Source: Pseudomonadota bacterium
Lineage (GTDB): Bacteria; Pseudomonadota; Alphaproteobacteria; Acetobacterales; Acetobacteraceae
NCBI GenBank assembly: GCA_021781835.1
Contig: JAJXWD010000008.1
Coordinates: 1 to 64,000 of the forward strand
Reading direction: 5' to 3'
DNA: 64,000 nucleotides
Positions 27,275-36,077 of the stretch are shown here, piece by piece (the stretch's first letter is position 1; each line of letters starts with the position of its first letter). A program made the translations under genes and the position numbers. The notes beneath the pieces are model-generated. The model worked only from the letters and a program-made list of their open reading frames with translations. It had not been told where the DNA came from and searched no databases.

Positions 27275-28993
27275 ATGGACCAGAAGCGCCTGCTTACAGC
27301 CCTTGTCTTGTCCTTCGTCATTTTGGGGGTGTTTACCTTCGTGCAGGAGAAATTCCTGCCGCATCCCGCGCCGGTTCCGGCCGCGCAGGTGAGCGGGCCG
27401 GCGGCCCAGGCCGGGGCCACCCCGCAGACCGCCGCCGCCACCGCCGCCGCAAACGGCCCGCGCTTGCCGGTGGATGCGCCGCTGGTCAAAGGCAGCATCG
27501 GCCTGACGGGCGCGGTGTTTGACGATGTGGTGCTCAAGACTTACCACGAGACCGACGCCGCCAACTCGCCGCTGGTGCAGATCATGGGCCGGCGCGGCGG
27601 GAAGACGCCGACTTATGTGCAGTTTGGCTGGAGCGCCCCCGCCGGCGTGAAGCTGCCCGGGGACACGACGCTGTGGAGCGCCTCGGCCCCCGAGCTGACC
27701 CCCGCCTCGCCGGTGACGCTCTCTTGGAATAACGGCCAGGGGCTGACCTTTGAGCTGCTGGTGTCGGTGGACGCGCAATATATGTTCACCGTGCAGCAAA
27801 AAGTGGTGAATGCCGGCAGCGCGGCCGTGCAGCTCTACCCCTGGTCGCGCGTGGTGCGCGATTATCAGCCCACGACCATCCAGACCTGGGTGTCGTTCGA
27901 GGGGCCGATCGGGGTGTTCAGCAACACGCTCAAGCAGGAATCCTACAAAGACCTGAAATCGGACGGTGAGAAATCCGCCGGCGGAGTGGCGTATAGCGAG
28001 ACCGCGCCCGGCGGGTGGATCGGCATTACCGATAAATACTGGCTGGCCGCCGTGGCGCCCGAGCAGAGCGCCAATATGACCGGCTCGATGAGCTATTCGG
28101 CCGTGAATGATGGCGATGGCAATGCGTATCAGACCTCGTTCATCGCCGCGCAGCCGCAGACGGTGGCGCCCGGCGCCTCGGTCGATTTTACCTCGCATTT
28201 GTTCGCCGGCGCCAAGGTGGTGAAGATTTTGGATGCCTATTCGGATGAATACGGCATTCCGAATTTCTACAAGGCGGTGGATTTCGGCCATCTCTATTTC
28301 CTGACCAAGCCGATCTTCTTCGCGCTCGATTATCTGAACGGGCTGACCGGCAATTTCGGCCTCGCCATCATCATCTTCACCATCGGCATCAAGCTGCTGT
28401 TCTTCCCGCTCGCCTCGTACTCCTACCGCTCGATGGCGCGCATGAAGACGTTGACCCCCAAGATCAACGCGCTCAAGGCCCAGTTCAAGGACGATCAGGC
28501 CGGGCTGCAGGCCGCGACCATGGAGCTTTACAAGAGCGAGAAGATCAACCCGGCCTCGGGCTGTTTGCCGATGCTGTTGCAGATTCCGGTGTTTTTCTCG
28601 CTCTACAAGGTCATTTTCGTCACCATCGAAATGCGCCAGACGCCGTTTTATGGCTGGATTCACGACCTCTCGGCGCCAGACCCGACCAATCTGTTCAATC
28701 TGTTCGGGCTGCTGCCGTTTGATCCGACCGTCTATGTGCCGATGCTCCATATCGGCCTGCTGCCGCTGATCATGGGTGGCACCATGTATTTGCAGCAGAA
28801 GCTGAACCCGGCGCCCGCCGACCCGGCCCAGGCGCGCATGTTCCAGTTCATGCCGCTGATCTTCACCTTCATGCTGGCGCGCTCGCCGGCCGGGCTGGTA
28901 CTGTACTGGACATGCAACAACATTCTTTCTGTGGGGCAGCAATGGCTGATCATGCGCCAGGCGGGCAAGGCGGCCAAGACGGCCAAGGCATAG
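27275..28993 (+). CDS. yidC: Membrane protein insertase YidC
   Basis: YidC inserts and folds inner-membrane proteins, alone or with SecYEG. The 572-aa protein has an N-terminal signal-anchor helix (LLTALVLSFVILGVFTF), a Pro/Ala linker and a large periplasmic beta domain (about 70-340). Five core helices follow, including FFALDYLNGLTGNFGLAI, the conserved cytoplasmic helical hairpin KINALKAQFKDDQAGLQAAT, SGCLPMLLQIPVFFSLYKVI, and the end motif [16 protein letters not shown]. Length and layout are typical for Gram-negatives. The next gene starts inside its 3' end. Confidence 0.98.
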   Translation: MDQKRLLTALVLSFVILGVFTFVQEKFLPHPAPVPAAQVSGPAAQAGATPQTAAATAAANGPRLPVDAPLVKGSIGLTGAVFDDVVLKTYHETDAANSPLVQIMGRRGGKTPTYVQFGWSAPAGVKLPGDTTLWSASAPELTPASPVTLSWNNGQGLTFELLVSVDAQYMFTVQQKVVNAGSAAVQLYPWSRVVRDYQPTTIQTWVSFEGPIGVFSNTLKQESYKDLKSDGEKSAGGVAYSETAPGGWIGITDKYWLAAVAPEQSANMTGSMSYSAVNDGDGNAYQTSFIAAQPQTVAPGASVDFTSHLFAGAKVVKILDAYSDEYGIPNFYKAVDFGHLYFLTKPIFFALDYLNGLTGNFGLAIIIFTIGIKLLFFPLASYSYRSMARMKTLTPKINALKAQFKDDQAGLQAATMELYKSEKINPASGCLPMLLQIPVFFSLYKVIFVTIEMRQTPFYGWIHDLSAPDPTNLFNLFGLLPFDPTVYVPMLHIGLLPLIMGGTMYLQQKLNPAPADPAQARMFQFMPLIFTFMLARSPAGLVLYWTCNNILSVGQQWLIMRQAGKAAKTAKA

Positions 28994-29637
28994 AGCTGAA
29001 GGGCGCGGAGCCGTTTGGCCCCGCGCAGATCGAGGCGGGACGCAAGCTGTTCGCCGGCCAGTGCGAGTTCTTTTTCGCCGCGCAGCAGCTGGAGAAGCTG
29101 CCGCCGGCGGAGGGGGTGGAGATCGCGTTTGCCGGGCGCTCCAATGTCGGTAAATCCTCGCTGCTCAATGCGCTGACCGGGCGCAAGGCGCTGGCGCGCG
29201 TGTCGCACCAGCCGGGGCGCACGCGCCAGCTCAATTTCTTCCATGTCGGGGTGAGCCCGCTGGTGCTGGTGGATATGCCGGGCTACGGCTATGCCGAGGC
29301 GCCTAAGGATATCAAGCGCGACTGGCAGGGCTTGATGCTTGATTATCTGCGCGGGCGGCCGAATTTGCGCCGCGTGCTGCTGCTGCTCGATTGCCGGGTG
29401 GAGATCAAGGTTTCGGACCAGACGGTGATGGAGCTGCTCGACCAGGCGGCGGTCGCCTTTCAGGTGGTGCTGACCAAGGCCGATGCCGTGAAGCCCGGCG
29501 CCCTGGCCCGCAAGCAGGCCGAGATCGCGGCTTTGGCGCGCAAGCACCCCGCCGCGCTCAATGAGATCATCACCACCTCCAGCGAGACCGGGCTGGGGAT
29601 TGAGGGGCTGCGCGCCGAGATCGCGGCGTTTTTGTGA
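28942..29637 (+). CDS. engB: Ribosome biogenesis GTPase EngB (YsxC/YihA)
   Basis: This essential small GTPase acts in assembly of the large ribosomal subunit. In the 231-aa protein G1 is [16 protein letters not shown], the G2 region RTRQLNFF, G3 [10 protein letters not shown]4 TKAD, and G5 near SSETGLG. The start at 28942 (MADHAPGG) lies inside yidC and gives an overlap of 52 nt; the frame is open to 28912, and the true start could lie further in. It sits between yidC and argB, a common alphaproteobacterial order. Confidence 0.93.
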   Translation: MADHAPGGQGGQDGQGIELKGAEPFGPAQIEAGRKLFAGQCEFFFAAQQLEKLPPAEGVEIAFAGRSNVGKSSLLNALTGRKALARVSHQPGRTRQLNFFHVGVSPLVLVDMPGYGYAEAPKDIKRDWQGLMLDYLRGRPNLRRVLLLLDCRVEIKVSDQTVMELLDQAAVAFQVVLTKADAVKPGALARKQAEIAALARKHPAALNEIITTSSETGLGIEGLRAEIAAFL

Positions 29638-29647
29638 GGAGAGGCAA

Positions 29648-30541
29648 GTGGACGAGCAGGCCATGAACAATGCCGCGCATGAGGCGCATATCGTTGCCAA
29701 GGCGCTGCCCTATCTGCGCCGCTATTCGGGCGCGACCATTGTGGTGAAATATGGCGGCCATGCCATGGAAGGCCGGCTTGCCAATGAGTTTGGCCGCGAT
29801 ATCGCGCTGCTCAAGCAGGTGGGCATTAACCCGGTGGTGGTGCATGGCGGCGGGCCGCAGATTAACGCCATGCTCAAGCGGCTTGATATTGAAAGCAATT
29901 TTGTAAACGGCCTGCGCGTGACCGATGCCGCCATGGTGGAAGTGGTGGAGATGGTGCTGGCCGGCCAGGTGAATAAGCAGGTGGCCGGGCTGATTAACAA
30001 GGCCGGGGCGTTGGCGGTGGGCATTTCGGGCAAGGATGGCGGGCTGATACGGGCGCGCAAGCTGACCCGCACGATGAAGGACCCGGATTCCAACATCGAG
30101 AAGGTGCTCGATCTTGGCCATGTCGGGGAGCCGGTGTTTGTGGATACGCGCGTTATTCACGCGCTGACCGGCGCCGGGCTCATTCCGGTGATCGCGCCGG
30201 TGGGCACGGGCGAGGATGGCGAGACTTATAACATCAACGCCGATACGGTGGCCGGCGCCGTGGCCGGGGCGCTGAATGCCCAGCGGCTGGTGATGCTGAC
30301 CGATGTGGCGGGCGTGCTGGACAAGAGCAAGACGCTGCTGCCCGATCTTTCCACCACGCAGGTGCATGAGCTGATCGCGGATGGCACGATTTCGGGGGGG
30401 ATGATCCCTAAGGTCGAAACCTGCCTGGAGGCGGTGGCCCAGGGCGTGCGGGGCGCGACCATTTTGGATGGCACCGTGCCCCATGCGCTGCTGCTGGAGC
30501 TGTTCACCGAAGGCGGCATCGGCACGATGATCCATAAATAA
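29648..30541 (+). CDS. argB: Acetylglutamate kinase
   Basis: It phosphorylates N-acetyl-L-glutamate in arginine synthesis. The 297-aa protein shows [42 protein letters not shown] and [15 protein letters not shown], all family hallmarks. I choose GTG 29648 because GAGGAGAGG lies just upstream; an ATG at 29663 is the alternative. The extended N-terminal helix seen in arginine-inhibited enzymes ([15 protein letters not shown]) is present, so feedback inhibition by arginine is likely. It follows engB after 10 nt. Confidence 0.97.
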   Translation: MDEQAMNNAAHEAHIVAKALPYLRRYSGATIVVKYGGHAMEGRLANEFGRDIALLKQVGINPVVVHGGGPQINAMLKRLDIESNFVNGLRVTDAAMVEVVEMVLAGQVNKQVAGLINKAGALAVGISGKDGGLIRARKLTRTMKDPDSNIEKVLDLGHVGEPVFVDTRVIHALTGAGLIPVIAPVGTGEDGETYNINADTVAGAVAGALNAQRLVMLTDVAGVLDKSKTLLPDLSTTQVHELIADGTISGGMIPKVETCLEAVAQGVRGATILDGTVPHALLLELFTEGGIGTMIHK

Positions 30542-30551
30542 GGGGGCGAGG

Positions 30552-30893
30552 ATGAGCGTGAAACTCTATTTCAACCCCAAATGCGGCACGGCGCGCAACG
30601 TGCTCGCGCTGCTGCGCGAGGCGGGGATTGAGCCCGAGATTATCGAATATCTGAAAACCCCGCCCTCACGCGCCGAGCTGGCGGGGCTGGCCAAGGCCAT
30701 GAGCGGCGGCGCGCGCGAGCTGCTGCGCGCCAAGGAGCCGCTGGCCGGCGAGCTGGGGCTGCATGAGGCCTCGGATGAGGCGATTTTGGCGGCCATTGCC
30801 GAACACCCGCTTTTGCTCAACCGCCCGGTGGTGGTGACGGCGAAAGGCGCCAAGGCCTGCCGCCCGGCGGAGCTGGTGAAAGAGCTGATCTGA
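30552..30893 (+). CDS. arsC: Arsenate reductase (ArsC, glutaredoxin-type)
   Basis: The 113-aa protein has the ArsC family signature YFNPKCGTARNVLALL with the reactive cysteine at residue 11, EYLKTPPSRAELAGL, and the C-terminal LLNRPVVVTAKGAKACRP. Family members reduce arsenate with glutathione/glutaredoxin; close paralogues (YffB/SpxA-like) have other or unknown roles. No arsR or arsenite pump is nearby, so true arsenate reduction is not established. It lies 10 nt after argB with GGGGGCGAGG as its ribosome site, and a strong terminator follows. Confidence 0.85.
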   Translation: MSVKLYFNPKCGTARNVLALLREAGIEPEIIEYLKTPPSRAELAGLAKAMSGGARELLRAKEPLAGELGLHEASDEAILAAIAEHPLLLNRPVVVTAKGAKACRPAELVKELI

Positions 30894-30949
30894 CGGCGCG
30901 GGCCGGTGAAGGCGGGGCGAGAAACATATCCCCCCGCCCTTGCCGGTGC

Positions 30950-30978
30950 GCGCCCCGCTTAAAGCGGGGCGCTGTTTT
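30950..30978 (+). terminator. Terminator after arsC (end of the rpmH-arsC run)
   Basis: A perfect 9-bp stem, GCGCCCCGC (30950-30958) with GCGGGGCGC (30964-30972), has the loop TTAAA and is followed by TGTTTT. It separates arsC from the convergent metY. Confidence 0.85.
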
Positions 30979-30984
30979 GACAGC

Positions 30985-32280
30985 TCAGGCGGCTTTGTCG
31001 AGCGCCTGGGTGAGGTCGGCGAGGATGTCGTCGATATGTTCGAGCCCGATGGAGAGGCGCACATAGCCGGGCGAGACGCCGGTGGCGGCTTGATCGGCGG
31101 GGGAAAGCTGGCTGTGCGTGGTGCTGGCCGGGTGGATGGCGAGCGAGCGCGCATCGCCGATATTGGCGACATGGTAGAAAAGTTCGAGCGCCGAGATGAA
31201 GGCCTTGCCGGCCTCGGCGCCGCCCTTGAGCTCGAAGCCGAGCAGGCCGCCCAAACCGCCCTTGGCGTATTTATCGGCGCGCGCGCGGTCGGGGCCGGTG
31301 GCGAGGCTGGGGTGGATGATCTTGGTGACATCGGCCCGTGTTTGCAGGAATTGCGCGACCTTGAGGGCGTTTTCGCAATGGCGCGCCATGCGGAGCGGCA
31401 GGGTCTCGATGCCTTGAATGATTTGGAAGGCGTTGAAGGGCGAGATGGCGGCGCCCAGATCGCGCAGCAGCACCACGCGGGCGCGGATGATGTAGGCGAT
31501 GGGGCCGAGCGGCTTTACCGCCTCGGACCAGATGGCGCCGTGATAGGAGGGATCGGGGGTGTTGAGGAGCGGCTGGCGGGTGGGCTGGGCTTGCCAGTCG
31601 AAATTGCCGCCATCGATGAGGGCGCCGCCGAGCGAGGTGCCGTGGCCGCCCAGATATTTGGTGGTGGAGTAGAGAACCACCGCGGCGCCATGCTCGAACG
31701 GGCGCACCAGCAGGGGGGCGGCGGTGTTGTCCATGATTAATGGAATGCCCTGCTTGCGGCCGATCTCGGCCACCTCGGCGATGGGGAACAGGCGCAGCTT
31801 GGGGTTGGGCAGGGTCTCGGCGTAATAGGCGCGGGTGCGCTCGTCGGTCGCGTTGGCGAAGGCGTGTGGGTCGGCGGGATCGACGAAGCGGACTTCCAGC
31901 CCCTGATCCTTGAGGGTGTTGGCGAATAAATTCCAGGTGCCGCCATACAGATCGGTCGAGGCGACGACATTGTCGCCCGCGCGGGCGAGGTTTTGCACCG
32001 CATAGGCCGAGGCCGCCTGGCCCGAGGCCACGGCCAGCGCCGCCACCCCGCCCTCAAGCGCGGCGAGGCGCTGTTCGAGCACGTCGGTGGTGGGGTTCAT
32101 CAGGCGGGTATAGATGTTGCCCAGCTCCTTGAGCGCGAACAGATTGGCCGCGTGCTCGGGCGATTTGAACTGGTAGGAGGTGGTTTGGTGAATGGGCACG
32201 GCCACCGAGCCGGTGCTGGCATCGGCCCGCCAGCCGGCATGCAGGGCGAGCGTTTCGGGGTGTTTGGTGGTGAGGGCCAT
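30985..32280 (-). CDS. metY: O-acetylhomoserine sulfhydrylase (MetY-type PLP enzyme)
   Basis: It makes homocysteine from O-acetylhomoserine and sulfide in direct sulfhydrylation. The 431-aa length and the sequences VPIHQTTSYQF, GNIYTRLMNPTTDVLEQRLA, DNTAAPLLVRP and YSTTKYLGGHGTSLGG (PLP lysine about 208) identify the MetY branch of the Cys/Met-metabolism PLP family, longer than cystathionine gamma-synthases. Some members also act as cysteine synthases. With APS reductase and the siroheme enzyme in the window, it completes a sulfide-to-methionine route. Its leader contains hairpins described separately. Confidence 0.94.
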   Translation of the reverse strand: MALTTKHPETLALHAGWRADASTGSVAVPIHQTTSYQFKSPEHAANLFALKELGNIYTRLMNPTTDVLEQRLAALEGGVAALAVASGQAASAYAVQNLARAGDNVVASTDLYGGTWNLFANTLKDQGLEVRFVDPADPHAFANATDERTRAYYAETLPNPKLRLFPIAEVAEIGRKQGIPLIMDNTAAPLLVRPFEHGAAVVLYSTTKYLGGHGTSLGGALIDGGNFDWQAQPTRQPLLNTPDPSYHGAIWSEAVKPLGPIAYIIRARVVLLRDLGAAISPFNAFQIIQGIETLPLRMARHCENALKVAQFLQTRADVTKIIHPSLATGPDRARADKYAKGGLGGLLGFELKGGAEAGKAFISALELFYHVANIGDARSLAIHPASTTHSQLSPADQAATGVSPGYVRLSIGLEHIDDILADLTQALDKAA

Positions 32281-32305
32281 GTGCGTCCTGTTTAGCGTTA
32301 TTGTT

Positions 32306-32325
32306 GCACAGGGAGCATGTCATAA
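32306..32325 (-). promoter_or_regulatory. Hairpin in the metY leader, function unknown
   Basis: On the minus strand GGGAG, a 10-nt loop and CTCCC form a short hairpin about 26 nt before the metY ATG, and CGCTAAACAGG lies between it and the start. A second dyad, AAACCAC with GTGGTTT, lies at about 32339-32365. The combination is suggestive of a regulated leader, but it does not match the SAM-II consensus as I know it. Confidence 0.3.
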
Positions 32326-32379
32326 CTCCCGCCCGGCGGCAAACCACGGTTTTCCTATGTGGTTTAGAGGGTGATTGAC

Positions 32380-33663
<1,284 letters not shown>

Positions 33664-33755
33664 GCTCTACCTTGCTCCGGCGAGATTTAGCCGGGGGCGT
33701 TTCCGGGTCAAGTGAAACTCTTGCAGTGCAGCAAGGGCGGAACCCGGCGGCTGGA

Positions 33756-34355
33756 TTATTCGACCGGCTCGAGCATGCCGGTTTCGACATCGAACACCGT
33801 GGCGGCAAGCTCCAGCCGCCCTTGCGCCACGCGCTCGGCGATCCAGGGGAAGGTGCGCAGATTGGCGAGGGATTCGTGCAGGGCCTCGCGCACGCAGGCG
33901 GCGCACTGGTCGGCGAAGCTGGCGGTGGCCAGCTCGGGCGAATCACACACACGCTGGCGGGCCGGGGCGGCGATTTCCATCCAGCGGTCGATGAAGTCTC
34001 CGTGCCCTTGGCCGGGGCCCTTCATCAGCGCCGCGATGCCGCCGCATTTGGAATGGCCGAGCACCAGGATGGTGCGGACATTCAAGGCGTTGACGGCGAA
34101 TTCGAGCGCCGCCGAGGTGCCGTGCTTGTGGGTGTCTGGCTCATAGGCGGGCACCAGGGCGCTGACGTTGCGGACCACGAAAATCTCGCCGGGCGCGCAA
34201 TCGAAAATCGCCTCGGGGGCGACGCGGGAGTCGGAGCAGGCGATGACCATGGCCGGCGGGGATTGCCCATCGCGCGCCAGGGCGGAGTAGAGCTCCTTGT
34301 GCGCCTTCCAGTAGCCGGTGCGGAAACGCTCATAACCTTCGAGCAGCGTCTTCAT
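33756..34355 (-). CDS. Beta-class carbonic anhydrase
   Basis: It interconverts CO2 and bicarbonate. In the 199-aa protein the zinc site is clear: Cys40 and the Asp42-Arg44 dyad in VIACSDSRVAPE, then His101 and Cys104 in LGHSKCGGIAAL. The GTSAALEFAVNAL segment is also typical. It has no signal peptide and so is cytoplasmic. The ATG overlaps the mazG stop by 4 nt, so it is the second gene of a mazG-carbonic anhydrase unit. Confidence 0.96.
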   Translation of the reverse strand: MKTLLEGYERFRTGYWKAHKELYSALARDGQSPPAMVIACSDSRVAPEAIFDCAPGEIFVVRNVSALVPAYEPDTHKHGTSAALEFAVNALNVRTILVLGHSKCGGIAALMKGPGQGHGDFIDRWMEIAAPARQRVCDSPELATASFADQCAACVREALHESLANLRTFPWIAERVAQGRLELAATVFDVETGMLEPVE

Positions 34356-35140
34356 AATCCCTCCGATTTCGCGGTCTTCCAGAGTTCGTCCATGTCTTCG
34401 AGGCTGGAGGCGGCCGGGGTCTTGCCTTGGGCGGCCAGCAGGGCCTCGATGCGGGTGAAGCGGCGGATGAATTTCTCATTCGCGCGGGTCAGGCTGGTTT
34501 CGGCATCCAGCCCCAGCTTGCGGGCCAGATTGGCGAGCACGAACAGCATGTCGCCCAGCTCGTCTTCCAGGCGGGCCTGGTCGGCGCCGGGCAGCTCGGC
34601 GCGCAGCTCGCTGGTTTCCTCGTCCAGCTTGTCGAGCACGGCTTCGGGGGTCGGCCAGTCGAATTTCACGCGCGCGGCGCGGGCGGTGAGTTTTTGCGCG
34701 CGCTTGAGGGCGGGCAGGGCGGTGGCCACGCCGTCCAGCACACCGTGTTGGGCGAGGGTTTGGCGCTCCTGGGCTTTTTGGGCCTCCCAGGCGGCGGTTT
34801 GGCCCGAAGCCGTGCGCGCGGCCTCGTCGCCAAACACATGCGGGTGGCGGCGGATCATTTTGGCGGTGATCGCCGCCGCCACGTCCTCGAACCCGAACCA
34901 GCCGCGCTCGGCGGCCATTTGCGCGTGATAGACGACCTGAAACAGCAGATCACCCAGCTCATCCTTCAGGGCGCTGGGGTCGCCGGACTGGATGGCGGAC
35001 TGGACTTCGTAAGCTTCTTCAATGGTATAGGGGGCGATGGTGGTGAAATCCTGCACCTTGTCCCACGGGCAGCCGGTGACGGGATCACGAAGCCTGCGCA
35101 TGACGTTGATCAGCGCCGTGATCGATGGTTCAGTGTTCAT
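34352..35140 (-). CDS. mazG: Nucleoside triphosphate pyrophosphohydrolase MazG
   Basis: It hydrolyses NTPs, including damaged ones, to NMP and pyrophosphate, for house-cleaning of nucleotide pools. The 262-aa protein has the duplicated MazG fold. The first copy has CPWDKVQDFTT, YTIEEAYEV and LKDELGDLLFQVVYHAQMA; the second has ETSELRAELPGADQARLEDELGDMLFVLANLARKLG. The ExxE and ExxD metal-binding pairs are visible in both. It is coupled to the carbonic anhydrase gene and diverges from the glutathione peroxidase gene. Confidence 0.95.
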   Translation of the reverse strand: MNTEPSITALINVMRRLRDPVTGCPWDKVQDFTTIAPYTIEEAYEVQSAIQSGDPSALKDELGDLLFQVVYHAQMAAERGWFGFEDVAAAITAKMIRRHPHVFGDEAARTASGQTAAWEAQKAQERQTLAQHGVLDGVATALPALKRAQKLTARAARVKFDWPTPEAVLDKLDEETSELRAELPGADQARLEDELGDMLFVLANLARKLGLDAETSLTRANEKFIRRFTRIEALLAAQGKTPAASSLEDMDELWKTAKSEGL

Positions 35141-35169
35141 GGAGATGAGTTTAATTTCTGGAGGCGGAA

Positions 35170-35643
35170 ATGGCCAGTGCCTATGACTTCGCGTTCAAGA
35201 CATTGGCGGGCGAGGCCCTGCCGCTTGGCGCGTATAAGGGGCGGCCGGTGCTGGTGGTTAACACCGCCAGCGGCTGCGGCTTTACCCCCCAGCTCGGCAC
35301 GCTGGAGGCGCTGGCCCGGAAATTTGGCCAACTGGCGGTGGTTGGCGTGCCGTGCAATGATTTTGGCGGGCAGGAGCCTTTGGTGGGCGCTGAGATTTCG
35401 GCGTTTTGCCAGAAAAATTACGGCGTGACCTTCACCATTGCCGCGAAAGAGCATTGCGTGGGGCCCGCGGCCCATCCGTTTTTCAAATGGGTGGTCGAGG
35501 AGGCGTCGTTTTTGGCCAAGCCGCGCTGGAATTTCTACAAATACCTGATCAACCGGGAGGGTGGGCTGGAGGCGTGGTTTTCCTCGCTCACGCCGCCGGA
35601 TTCGAAGCGCTTTATCAGCGCCGTAGAGCTTTTGTTTTACTGA
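35170..35643 (+). CDS. Glutathione peroxidase (BtuE-like)
   Basis: This is a thiol peroxidase of 157 aa. The catalytic tetrad residues are present: Cys36 in VVNTASGCGFTPQ (Cys in place of selenocysteine), Gln68 in NDFGGQEP, and Trp120-Asn121 in KPRWNFYKYLI. Bacterial members often use thioredoxin rather than glutathione. A GGAGG site precedes the ATG. The 3' end overlaps the convergent Nudix gene by 29 nt. Confidence 0.95.
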   Translation: MASAYDFAFKTLAGEALPLGAYKGRPVLVVNTASGCGFTPQLGTLEALARKFGQLAVVGVPCNDFGGQEPLVGAEISAFCQKNYGVTFTIAAKEHCVGPAAHPFFKWVVEEASFLAKPRWNFYKYLINREGGLEAWFSSLTPPDSKRFISAVELLFY

Positions 35644-36052
35644 GCATGTCGAGCAGCGCCGGGGTGAGGGCGTAGCGGTTGTAATCTTCTTCGCGCGCCC
35701 AGGCGGTGGCGCTGGCATCGTCGGCGGCCACGGGCGCGCCGCCGGTGTAGGGGGCGGCGAAATCGAGCACGGTGTAGTGAAATTCGATGTTGCCCGTCTC
35801 GTCGCGCGAGATGATGTCGGCATGGCCGATGAGCGTGAGCGGGCCGCAGGTGAGGCCGGTTTCTTCGAATAATTCCCGCCTCGCGGCGGCTTCGGCGGTT
35901 TCGCCCAACTCCTGCTTGCCGCCGGGCAGAGACCAGAGGCCAAGGCCGGGCGGTTTGGCGCGGCGGATGAGCAGCACCTCATCGCCCTTCATGAGGATGA
36001 GGCCGACGCCGGGTCTGGGATGAGAGGGGGGATGAGAGGAGGGATGAGACAT
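35615..36052 (-). CDS. Nudix hydrolase
   Basis: The 145-aa protein has the complete Nudix box GKQELGETAEAAARRELFEE followed by TGL (GX5EX7REUXEEXGU) at residues 45-67, preceded by LWSLPG. It belongs to the small MutT/ADP-ribose pyrophosphatase-like group; the substrate cannot be told. The true start is most likely the ATG at 36052 (MSHPSSHPP...), since the upstream open frame is antisense to recG. It overlaps the glutathione peroxidase gene and follows recG after 25 bp. Confidence 0.9.
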   Translation of the reverse strand: MSHPSSHPPSHPRPGVGLILMKGDEVLLIRRAKPPGLGLWSLPGGKQELGETAEAAARRELFEETGLTCGPLTLIGHADIISRDETGNIEFHYTVLDFAAPYTGGAPVAADDASATAWAREEDYNRYALTPALLDMLSKTKALRR

Positions 36053-36077
36053 GGGGGCCAGATGGTTGATTTTGGGG

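Noticed and set aside
32281-32340. SAM-II riboswitch before metY
   Set aside because: The conserved loop and pseudoknot bases that I know for SAM-II are absent; only a short hairpin and a CTAAA stretch fit. It is kept as a low-interest finding, not a call.
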